Assembly: GCF_020217025.1 (NCBI RefSeq)
Contig: NZ_JAIWOF010000124.1
Coordinates: forward strand, 1 to 10,000
Reading direction: 5' to 3'
Length of the DNA: 10,000 bases
Source of the DNA: Flavobacterium sp.
Lineage (GTDB): Bacteria; Bacteroidota; Bacteroidia; Flavobacteriales; Flavobacteriaceae
Under the pieces are notes generated by a model. The model searched no databases. It was not told where the DNA came from and saw only the letters and a list, made by a program, of their open reading frames with translations. A program made the translations under genes and the position numbers. Numbering within the stretch: the first letter of the stretch is position 1; the number at the start of each line of letters is the position of its first letter. Shown one piece after another: positions 1 to 6,462 of this stretch.

Positions 1-1128
1 TTATATGCACACCATGCTATTCAAGATAGTATTGTGGTAACAGATGCGGAAGTTAACAGCTTTATGAATGAGCAAATTGATGCTATGGTAGAGCAAGTAG
101 GTTCATTAGATAAAGTAGTTAAGTTTTACAAAAAGAAAAATGTAGATGAATTTAAATCTTATTTCTTCGAAATCATTAAGATGAATAAGCTAACTTCTCA
201 GATGCGTAGTAAGATTGTTGAAAAAGTTACGATTACACCAGAGGAGGTAAGAAACTTCTTTAAAAGTATTCCTGCAGATGAAATGCCAACTTTTGGAGCT
301 GAAATGGAGGTAGCGCAAATTGTTGTTAAACCCGTAATTACAGAAGAAGAAAAGAAAAGAGTTATTGATAAACTGAAAGAAATTCGACAAGATGTCTTAA
401 ACGGCTCAAGTTTTTACAGTAAAGCGGTTTTATTTACTGAAGATGAAGCATCTGTAGGTTCAGGAGGGTTTTATAAAATTAATAGAAAAACTGGATTTGT
501 TAAAGAATTCAAAGAAGTAGCGTTTAGCCTTGCTGAAGGAGAAATTTCTGAACCATTTGAAACAGAATTTGGATATCATATTATTATGGTTGAAAAAATT
601 AAAGGTCAAGAAGTGGAGTTACGTCATATATTAATGTCTCCTAAAGTTTCAACTCAAGCGATGAAAGATGCCAAAGCTAAAATTGAAATTATTAGAAATA
701 AAATTTTAAACAAAGAAATTTCGTTTGCTGATGCTGCAAAATCTTCGTCAGATGAAAAGGAAACAAAAAATAATGGAGGTGTGTTGTTAAATCCAAGAAC
801 TATGGAACCTCGTTTTGAGTTGACTAAAATGGATCCAGCTCTTTATGCACAAGTTTCTGTTTTGAAAGATGGTGAAATATCACTTCCTATTTTAGATGAG
901 GCTAGAGGTGTAGGAAAGTTTTATAAAATCATAACTGTTAATAATAGAACTGAAGAACATACTGCAGATTTTGCAAAAGATTATCTGAAAATTAAAGAAT
1001 TAGCTTTAAAGGATAAACAAATTAAAGAAATTGCAAAATGGAGCGAAGAAAAAATTAAAGAAACTTATATTAAGATTTCTGATGATTATAAAGATTGTGA
1101 TTTTGTCAATAATTGGTTAAAAAAATAA
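1..1128 (+). CDS. SurA-like peptidylprolyl isomerase, two PpiC (parvulin) domains, 5' end missing
   Basis: Periplasmic folding helper: parvulin-type prolyl cis-trans isomerases of the SurA family bind and deliver unfolded outer-membrane proteins. The frame is open from base 1 (LYAHHAIQDS...), so the gene begins outside the window; the GTG at 34 is an internal Val codon. 375 residues are visible. Bases 1 to about 290 encode a helical, charged segment like the chaperone region before the first parvulin domain. Parvulin domain 1 spans about 304-600 and has the typical core GSGGFYKI and the FGYHI signature (568-582). Domain 2 spans about 613-920, opens with VELRHILMSP and NNGGVLL, but lacks a clear FGYHI, having GVGKFYKI instead, so it may be a binding rather than a catalytic domain (inference). 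A Lys/Glu-rich C-terminal helix follows. The signal peptide expected for the family would lie upstream and cannot be seen. A terminator follows directly. Family call is firm; orthology to surA itself is less sure. Confidence 0.9.
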   Translation, partial: LYAHHAIQDSIVVTDAEVNSFMNEQIDAMVEQVGSLDKVVKFYKKKNVDEFKSYFFEIIKMNKLTSQMRSKIVEKVTITPEEVRNFFKSIPADEMPTFGAEMEVAQIVVKPVITEEEKKRVIDKLKEIRQDVLNGSSFYSKAVLFTEDEASVGSGGFYKINRKTGFVKEFKEVAFSLAEGEISEPFETEFGYHIIMVEKIKGQEVELRHILMSPKVSTQAMKDAKAKIEIIRNKILNKEISFADAAKSSSDEKETKNNGGVLLNPRTMEPRFELTKMDPALYAQVSVLKDGEISLPILDEARGVGKFYKIITVNNRTEEHTADFAKDYLKIKELALKDKQIKEIAKWSEEKIKETYIKISDDYKDCDFVNNWLKK

Positions 1129-1135
1129 ATTAACT

Positions 1136-1163
1136 AACCCTTTGAATTTTCAGAGGGTTTTTT
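1136..1163 (+). terminator. Intrinsic terminator after the SurA-like gene
   Basis: Eight nt after the stop codon lies a hairpin with a 10-nt 5' arm AACCCTTTGA (1136-1145), a loop of four (ATTT) and a 3' arm TCAGAGGGTT (1150-1159), fully paired apart from one T-G wobble. The 3' arm runs into six T (1158-1163). This is a canonical Rho-independent terminator and separates the isomerase gene from moxR. Confidence 0.85.
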
Positions 1164-1173
1164 ATTATTTTAG
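1141..1173 (+). promoter_or_regulatory. Candidate promoter for moxR, overlapping the upstream terminator
   Basis: TTTG (1141-1144) and TATTTTAG (1166-1173) are 21 nt apart. This resembles the Bacteroidota pattern TTG / 17-23 nt / TAnnTTTG, with one mismatch in the -7 box. The moxR ATG is 50 nt downstream of the box. In such AT-rich DNA a match of this quality can arise by chance, so this is only a candidate. Between it and the ATG the leader holds A/T-rich direct repeats of the unit AAATTCT (around 1202-1220) and no Shine-Dalgarno sequence. Confidence 0.3.
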
Positions 1174-1223
1174 AGGTTTAATAATTAAATTCAATTTTCC
1201 GAATTCTAAATTCTAAATTCAAT

Positions 1224-2177
1224 ATGTCAGACGTAGCCGCTATTCAGGAATTAGTTCAAAGACAAAAAGCATTAAAGCAAGAAATTGCCAAAGTAATCGT
1301 AGGTCAAGATGAAGTCGTACATCAAATTGTAATGAGCATTTTTTCTGGAGGACACGCTTTACTTATTGGTGTGCCTGGTTTAGCAAAAACCTTGATGGTA
1401 AATACTATTTCGCAAGCTTTAGGTTTGAATTTCAAAAGAATTCAATTTACGCCTGATTTAATGCCGTCCGATATTTTAGGAAGCGAAATTTTAGATGAAA
1501 ATCGTCATTTTAAATTCATCAAAGGACCAATATTTTCCAATATCATCTTGGCAGATGAAATCAACAGAACTCCACCAAAAACGCAAGCAGCTCTTTTAGA
1601 AGCTATGCAAGAACGTGCGGTAACTGTAGCTGGACATCATTATAAATTAGATTCGCCATATTTCGTATTAGCAACACAAAATCCAATTGAGCAAGAAGGA
1701 ACGTATCCGTTACCAGAAGCACAATTAGACCGTTTTATGTTTGCCGTGAAATTAGATTATCCGAGTTTTGAAGAAGAAGTAAATGTGGTAAAAGCAACCA
1801 CTTCTGATTTTAAACCTGTGGTAAATTCTTTATTTACAGCTCAGGAAATTATAGATTTTCAAAATGTAATTCGTAAAATTCCTGTGGCAGATAATGTAAT
1901 TGAATATGCAGTTTCGTTAGTAAGCAAAACACGTCCCGATAATCCACTTTCAAACGAATTTGTTAAAACCTATATCGATTGGGGTGCTGGTCCAAGAGCT
2001 TCACAAAATTTAATTTTAGCAGCAAAAACCAACGCCGCTTTTAATGGAAAATTTTCTCCAGATATCGAAGATGTAAAAGCAGTAGCCATTGGAATTCTTC
2101 GTCACAGAATCGTAAAAAATTACAAAGCCGACGCCGAAGGAATTTCGGAAGAAGATATTATTAAAAAACTTTTTTAA
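1224..2177 (+). CDS. moxR: MoxR-family AAA+ ATPase
   Basis: 317 aa, the usual size for MoxR proteins, cytosolic AAA+ chaperone-like ATPases thought to help assemble or activate metal- or membrane-bound complexes, typically with VWA-domain partners. Visible motifs: Walker A GVPGLAKT (residues 49-56), Walker B with IILADEINR (107-115), the family signature QAALLEAMQE (121-130), sensor 1 ATQNP (150-154), LPEAQLDRF (163-171) and the sensor 2 stretch GAGPRAS (254-260). All ATPase residues needed appear intact. The ATG at 1224 gives the expected short helical N-terminus before VIVGQDE; no Shine-Dalgarno is seen. The downstream acyltransferase starts 9 nt after the stop, so the two probably share a transcript. 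The usual DUF58 and VWA/Bat genes do not follow, so the client here cannot be inferred from context. A weak palindrome of A6-C-T6 type covers the stop codon (2161-2177). Family assignment is very sure; the cellular role is not. Confidence 0.95.
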   Translation: MSDVAAIQELVQRQKALKQEIAKVIVGQDEVVHQIVMSIFSGGHALLIGVPGLAKTLMVNTISQALGLNFKRIQFTPDLMPSDILGSEILDENRHFKFIKGPIFSNIILADEINRTPPKTQAALLEAMQERAVTVAGHHYKLDSPYFVLATQNPIEQEGTYPLPEAQLDRFMFAVKLDYPSFEEEVNVVKATTSDFKPVVNSLFTAQEIIDFQNVIRKIPVADNVIEYAVSLVSKTRPDNPLSNEFVKTYIDWGAGPRASQNLILAAKTNAAFNGKFSPDIEDVKAVAIGILRHRIVKNYKADAEGISEEDIIKKLF

Positions 2178-2186
2178 AGAAGTTCT

Positions 2187-3308
2187 ATGTTCGGTTTAGC
2201 AATTGATTTAAATAAACGAATGCATGGTTTAGATATTGCTAGATCAATTGCAATTTCATTGGTTGTGTTTTCACATAGTCTTTGGATTAGTGATTTTTTT
2301 CCTCCTTTAATTAATTGGTTAATGCAATTGAGCGGAACAATTGGTGTAGAAATTTTTTTTATAATTAGCGGATTTTTAATTGGTAAAATCGTCCTTAGAA
2401 TGCTTGAGAATGAGGATTTTTCTTTTTCAAGTATTATTGCTTTTTTAAAGAGAAGATGGTTTAGGACATTGCCTAATTATTATTTAATTCTTTTTGTTAA
2501 TGTTTTGCTATGGTATTTGTTTTATAATGAAATACCTGAGAAACTATATCTTTATTTTGTCTATTTACAAAACTTATCCCATAATGCTCCCGATTTTTAT
2601 AGAATTTCATGGAGTTTGGCAGTTGAACAGTTTTGTTATATCATTGGGCCTTGTACATTATTACTCCTAGTAAAAATATTTCCAGGTGCAAATCGAAAAC
2701 ATCTATTTTTAGGAATGAGTTTATTTATGATTATGTTGTTTTTTGGTGTAAGACTATATTTTAATTTTACACATGAATTAACTTCATTAAATCAATGGAA
2801 TGAATCATTACGAAAAGTAACTATTTACAGATTAGATGCTATTTATTATGGATTTGTGCTTTTCTATTTGTATTCCAATAATTTTATTGCTTCGAAATGG
2901 AATTTAAATCTTTTTTTTGTTGGGATTTTAGGAATTTTTACGCTTCACATATTAATTTTTGTCTTCGGAATTCAATATGAAAGGCATCAATTTTTTTTTA
3001 ATGTTTTTTATTTGCCGCTGAATTCTATTTCAATTTGCTTGACGATTCCCTTTTTAGTTTCAATTAAATTAAAGAATGTCTTTTTTTTAAAGTGCGTAGC
3101 CTTGTTGAGTGTTATCTCATATAGTGTCTATTTATTGCATTATACCGTTATTCTTCATTCAATGAAGGTATTGTTTCCATCTGAAAATCTTCGTGGATTT
3201 TATCTTTTTGTATACACTTTTAGCTATTGGTTTTTAGTTCTTTTTCTGTCTTATTTGCTTTATCGATTTTTTGAAAAACCAATGACCAATCTCAGAGAAA
3301 AAAAATGA
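2187..3308 (+). CDS. Acyltransferase family 3 (OafA/NodX-like) integral membrane protein
   Basis: 373 aa, the typical length of a stand-alone acyltransferase-3 domain, with about ten hydrophobic segments. The family transfers acyl groups, often acetyl or succinyl, from the cytoplasmic side onto surface polysaccharide, O-antigen, peptidoglycan or lipid. Visible family features: the conserved His in VVFSHS (H30), VEIFFIISGFLIG (54-66), RRWFRTLPNYY (89-99), SWSLAVEQF (141-149), YRLDAIYYG (214-222), SYSVYLLH (311-318) and the closing FFEKP (361-365). There is no C-terminal SGNH domain. Start: ATG 2187 lies 9 nt after moxR, with a weak AGAAG nearby; ATG 2220 (Met12) is an alternative, giving MHGLDIARS, which fits the usual family start. 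The gene is richer in T runs than its neighbours, with 8-9 T at 2353-2360, 2911-2918, 2991-2999 and 3081-3088; high Phe content of a membrane protein explains part of that. Acceptor and acyl donor cannot be told from the sequence. Confidence 0.9.
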   Translation: MFGLAIDLNKRMHGLDIARSIAISLVVFSHSLWISDFFPPLINWLMQLSGTIGVEIFFIISGFLIGKIVLRMLENEDFSFSSIIAFLKRRWFRTLPNYYLILFVNVLLWYLFYNEIPEKLYLYFVYLQNLSHNAPDFYRISWSLAVEQFCYIIGPCTLLLLVKIFPGANRKHLFLGMSLFMIMLFFGVRLYFNFTHELTSLNQWNESLRKVTIYRLDAIYYGFVLFYLYSNNFIASKWNLNLFFVGILGIFTLHILIFVFGIQYERHQFFFNVFYLPLNSISICLTIPFLVSIKLKNVFFLKCVALLSVISYSVYLLHYTVILHSMKVLFPSENLRGFYLFVYTFSYWFLVLFLSYLLYRFFEKPMTNLREKK

Positions 3309-3506
3309 TTAATTGATAGAATACTAGCTTTTTTTTAAAGGTTTTGTCAAATTAATAAAACTTTGATTTTAAATTGCGAATTATTCAATATATTTTTATT
3401 TTAATCGTTTTTATTGAAAAATAAATATCAAAATAGAATCTTTATAAATAATAATTCTTCTATTTAGGCTTTTTATTAAAAATTTTTAAATCTGATTAAG
3501 ATTTAT
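3309..3506. other. AT-rich intergenic region before acnB, no gene seen
   Basis: The full gap between the acyltransferase and acnB is 251 nt (3309-3559). I see no convincing ORF or RNA gene in it. An imperfect hairpin (AAAG-G-TTTT at 3337-3345 with AAAACTTT at 3357-3364, one bulged G) could be a weak terminator for the moxR-acyltransferase unit, but it has no GC-rich stem and no good T tract after it. The right part holds the inverted repeat and promoter of acnB, listed separately. Confidence 0.6.
3487..3505. repeat. 7-nt perfect inverted repeat, possible acnB operator
   Basis: TAAATCT (3487-3493), spacer GATTA, then AGATTTA (3499-3505): a perfect dyad with 7-nt arms ending 1 nt before the candidate -7 box of acnB. 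Its position, between the -33 and -7 regions, would suit a dimeric repressor. The composition is AT-rich, so chance occurrence is a real alternative, and no known operator is recognised. Confidence 0.3.
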
Positions 3507-3514
3507 TAAATTTG
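3507..3514 (+). promoter_or_regulatory. Bacteroidota-type -7 box of the acnB promoter
   Basis: TAAATTTG matches the Bacteroidota primary sigma factor -7 consensus TAnnTTTG at every fixed position. It lies 45 nt before the acnB ATG, giving an expected leader of roughly 40 nt that is A-rich and without Shine-Dalgarno, as is common in this phylum. No clear TTG -33 element is found 17-23 nt upstream, where the DNA is T/A-rich, so the promoter may be weak at -33 or need an activator. Confidence 0.6.
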
Positions 3515-3559
3515 TGCCACCAAAAAATACAACAAACACTAATTAACTTATTTTATAGT

Positions 3560-6349
3560 ATGGCTTTAGCTAACGAAATGAATCTTTATAACGAGTACAT
3601 TAAAGAAATCGAAGAAAGAAAAGGTCAAGGGTTACACCCAAAACCAATTGATAGTGCTGATTTATTAAACGAAATCATTGCTCAAATCAAAGATACAAAC
3701 AACGCAAACAGACAAGATTGTTTGAAGTTTTTTATCTATAATACATTGCCAGGAACAACTCCTGCAGCTGGTGCAAAAGCAAAATTCTTAAAAGAAATTA
3801 TTTTAGGTCAAGAGGCAGTAGCTGAAATCACTCCAACTTTTGCTTTTGAATTATTATCACACATGAAAGGTGGACCTTCAATTGTGGTTTTATTAGATTT
3901 GGCTTTAGGAAATGACGCTGCAATTGCAAAACAGGCAGCTGATGTTTTAAAAACACAAGTATATCTTTACGATGCCGATATGGCGCGTATTAAAGAAGCT
4001 TATGAAAACGGAAATGCCGTTGCAAAAGATATTTTAGAAAGTTATGCAAAAGCAGAATTCTTTACAAAACTTCCTGAAATTGCTGAAGAAATTAAAGTAG
4101 TAACCTTCATCGCTGGAGAAGGAGATATTTCAACCGACTTATTATCACCAGGAAATCAAGCGCACTCGCGTTCTGACCGTGAATTACACGGAAAATGTAT
4201 GATTACACCTCAAGCGCAAGAAGAAATCAAAGCCTTACAAGCGCAACATCCAGATAAATCAGTAATGTTAATTGCTGAAAAAGGTACAATGGGAGTTGGT
4301 TCTTCTCGTATGTCGGGTGTAAATAACGTAGCGCTTTGGACAGGTAAACAAGCGAGTCCTTATGTACCATTCGTAAATTTCGCTCCAATTGTAGGTGGAA
4401 CAAACGGAATTTCTCCAATTTTCCTTACTACAGTTGACGTAACAGGCGGTATCGGAATCGACTTGAAAAATTGGGTTAAAAAGACAGATGCTAACGGAGA
4501 ATTAGTTCGCGATGAAAATGGAGAGCCAATTTTAGAACAAGTGTATTCTGTTGCCACTGGAACGGTTTTAACTATCAATACGAAAACAAAAAAATTATAC
4601 AACGGTGATAAAGAATTGATTGATATTTCAAGATCGTTCACACCACAAAAAATGGAATTTATTAAAGCAGGTGGTTCGTACGCTATCGTTTTTGGTAAAA
4701 AACTACAAACGTTCGCAGCTAAAACTTTAGGAATCGAAGCACCACTTGTTTATGCTCCATCAAAAGAAATTCATATCGAAGGTCAAGGATTAACAGCGGT
4801 TGAAAAAATCTTTAACAAAAACGCTGTTGGAACACTTTCTAAAAATGTGTTACATGCAGGTTCTGACGTTCGTGTTACAGTAAACATCGTAGGTTCGCAA
4901 GATACAACAGGTTTGATGACCGCTCAAGAATTAGAATCGATGGCAGCTACTGTGATTTCTCCAATTGTTGATGCAGCGTACCAATCAGGTTGTCATACAG
5001 CATCTGTTTGGGATAAAAAAGCACAAGCTAATATCCCGAAATTAATGCAATTCATGAATGATTTCGGATTGATTACAGCACGTGACCCTAAAGGTGTTTA
5101 TCATGCAATGACCGATGTTATTCATAAAGTATTAAATGATATTACAGTGGATGAATGGGCTATCATTATTGGTGGTGACTCTCATACTAGAATGTCAAAA
5201 GGAGTAGCTTTCGGTGCAGATTCTGGAACAGTTGCTCTTGCTTTAGCAACCGGTGAAGCTTCAATGCCAATTCCACAATCAGTAAAAGTTACTTTCAAAG
5301 GAAGTATGCCAGATTATATGGATTTCCGTGATGTAGTTCACGCAACTCAAGCGCAAATGTTACACCAATTTGGTGGTGAAAATGTTTTCCAAGGAAGAAT
5401 TATTGAAGTTCACATTGGAACATTAACTGCTGATCAAGCGTTCACATTTACAGATTGGACTGCTGAAATGAAAGCAAAAGCTTCAATTTGTATTTCGGAA
5501 GATGAAACGTTAATCGAGTCATTAGAAATTGCAAAAGGAAGAATCCAAATCATGATTGACAAAGGTATGGATAACAAAAATCATGTACTTCAAGGATTAA
5601 TCGACAAAGCAAACCAACGTATTGCAGAAATCCGTTCAGGTGAAAAACCAGCGTTACGTCCAGATGCTAATGCAAAATATTACGCAGAAGTTGAAGTAGA
5701 TTTAGATCAAATCGCTGAGCCAATGATTGCTGATCCAGATGTAAACAATAAAGATGTTTCAAAACGTTATACGCACGATACAATTCGCCCACTTTCTTTC
5801 TATGGTGGTGACAAAAAAGTAGATTTAGGATTCATCGGATCTTGTATGGTTCACAAAGGCGATATGAAAATCTTAGCTCAGATGTTGAAAAATATCGAAA
5901 AACAACAAGGTAAAGTAGAATTCAAAGCACCTTTAGTAGTGGCTCCTCCAACTTACAATATTGTGGATGAATTAAAAGCAGAAGGCGATTGGGAAGTATT
6001 ACAAAAATATTCAGGTTTCGAATTTGATGATAATGCACCAAAAGCTGTTGCTCGTACTGAGTATGAAAATATGTTGTACTTAGAGCGTCCGGGTTGTAAC
6101 CTTTGTATGGGGAACCAAGAAAAAGCGTCTAAAGGAGATACGGTTATGGCAACATCAACTCGTTTGTTCCAAGGTCGTGTAGTTGAAGATACAGCAGAGA
6201 AAAAAGGAGAATCATTATTATCATCTACTCCAGTTGTAGTGTTGTCTACTATTTTAGGTAGAACACCTTCAATTGAAGAATACAAAAAAGCAGTAGAAGG
6301 AATCAACTTAACTAAGTTTGCTCCATCGCATAAATTGTTAGTAGGATAA
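3560..6349 (+). CDS. acnB: Aconitase B: bifunctional aconitate hydratase 2 / 2-methylisocitrate dehydratase
   Basis: Cytosolic [4Fe-4S] enzyme that interconverts citrate and isocitrate through cis-aconitate in the TCA cycle; E. coli AcnB also hydrates 2-methyl-cis-aconitate in propionate breakdown. 929 aa, longer than E. coli AcnB (865). Order: AcnB-specific HEAT-like N-terminal domain (about 1-160), swivel domain with GVGSSRMSG (S248-S249-R250), then the two catalytic domains. GGDSHT (538-543) and cluster cysteines C762 (GSCM), C846 and C849 (PGCNLCMGN) are all present, so it should be active. The domain order, with the swivel near the N-terminus, separates AcnB from AcnA. Extra length lies partly in a charged insert near residues 308-355. 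Start: ATG 3560 gives an N-terminus like E. coli AcnB (EYIKEIEERKGQGLHPKP against EYRKHVAERAAEGIAPKP). The frame extends back to a TTG at 3512, but that codon lies inside the -7 box, so it is rejected. The gene ends with tandem TAA stops and its own terminator. Identification is very secure; the methylisocitrate activity is inherited from the family. Confidence 0.97.
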   Translation: MALANEMNLYNEYIKEIEERKGQGLHPKPIDSADLLNEIIAQIKDTNNANRQDCLKFFIYNTLPGTTPAAGAKAKFLKEIILGQEAVAEITPTFAFELLSHMKGGPSIVVLLDLALGNDAAIAKQAADVLKTQVYLYDADMARIKEAYENGNAVAKDILESYAKAEFFTKLPEIAEEIKVVTFIAGEGDISTDLLSPGNQAHSRSDRELHGKCMITPQAQEEIKALQAQHPDKSVMLIAEKGTMGVGSSRMSGVNNVALWTGKQASPYVPFVNFAPIVGGTNGISPIFLTTVDVTGGIGIDLKNWVKKTDANGELVRDENGEPILEQVYSVATGTVLTINTKTKKLYNGDKELIDISRSFTPQKMEFIKAGGSYAIVFGKKLQTFAAKTLGIEAPLVYAPSKEIHIEGQGLTAVEKIFNKNAVGTLSKNVLHAGSDVRVTVNIVGSQDTTGLMTAQELESMAATVISPIVDAAYQSGCHTASVWDKKAQANIPKLMQFMNDFGLITARDPKGVYHAMTDVIHKVLNDITVDEWAIIIGGDSHTRMSKGVAFGADSGTVALALATGEASMPIPQSVKVTFKGSMPDYMDFRDVVHATQAQMLHQFGGENVFQGRIIEVHIGTLTADQAFTFTDWTAEMKAKASICISEDETLIESLEIAKGRIQIMIDKGMDNKNHVLQGLIDKANQRIAEIRSGEKPALRPDANAKYYAEVEVDLDQIAEPMIADPDVNNKDVSKRYTHDTIRPLSFYGGDKKVDLGFIGSCMVHKGDMKILAQMLKNIEKQQGKVEFKAPLVVAPPTYNIVDELKAEGDWEVLQKYSGFEFDDNAPKAVARTEYENMLYLERPGCNLCMGNQEKASKGDTVMATSTRLFQGRVVEDTAEKKGESLLSSTPVVVLSTILGRTPSIEEYKKAVEGINLTKFAPSHKLLVG

Positions 6350-6372
6350 TAAATCTTTAATATCAAAATAAA

Positions 6373-6400
6373 AAGCTCAAGTTTTAACTTGGGCTTTTTT
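6373..6400 (+). terminator. Intrinsic terminator after acnB
   Basis: Hairpin with arms AAGCTCAAGT (6373-6382) and ACTTGGGCTT (6387-6396), one T-G wobble, loop TTTA, leading into six T (6395-6400) and, after one G, five more T. It lies 23 nt after the acnB stop and should end most acnB transcripts before the second aconitase gene. Confidence 0.85.
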
Positions 6401-6431
6401 GTTTTTATCTCTTCATTTTTTTGTAAATTAG
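6399..6431 (+). promoter_or_regulatory. Candidate promoter for the second aconitase gene
   Basis: TTG (6399-6401), 22 nt, then TAAATTAG (6424-6431), one mismatch from TAnnTTTG. The ATG is 31 nt after the box, leaving a short A-rich leader. The -33 TTG uses the last T of the acnB terminator tract. Since a strong terminator stands upstream, the gene needs some promoter here, and this is the best candidate I see. Confidence 0.4.
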
Positions 6432-6462
6432 TGGGATTAAATAACACACAAAATAAATTACT

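Noticed and set aside
34..36. GTG as start codon of the SurA-like gene
   Set aside because: The frame is open back to base 1 with protein-like sequence and the SurA-type N-terminal region and signal peptide are missing, so the real start lies outside the window.
1200..1223. AAATTCT direct repeats before moxR as regulatory iterons
   Set aside because: Only two to three short AT-only-like copies in a very AT-rich leader; too little to separate from chance.
2161..2177. A6-C-T6 palindrome at the moxR stop as a terminator
   Set aside because: The arms are only A-T pairs with a 1-nt loop and the next gene starts 9 nt later; it follows from the Lys-Lys-Leu-Phe-stop codons.
3512..3559. 16-residue upstream extension of the acnB frame from a TTG codon
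   Set aside because: The TTG is part of the TAAATTTG -7 box, so it would not be transcribed, and the extension (MCHQKIQQ...) has no counterpart in AcnB proteins; ATG 3560 gives the conserved N-terminus.
5953..6447. Open frame of 164 codons on the minus strand over the acnB 3' end
   Set aside because: It runs antisense through strongly conserved AcnB sequence and the acnB terminator, with no family resemblance or leader; it is a shadow of the coding frame. The other minus-strand frames inside acnB, the second aconitase and the LysM gene were dismissed likewise.
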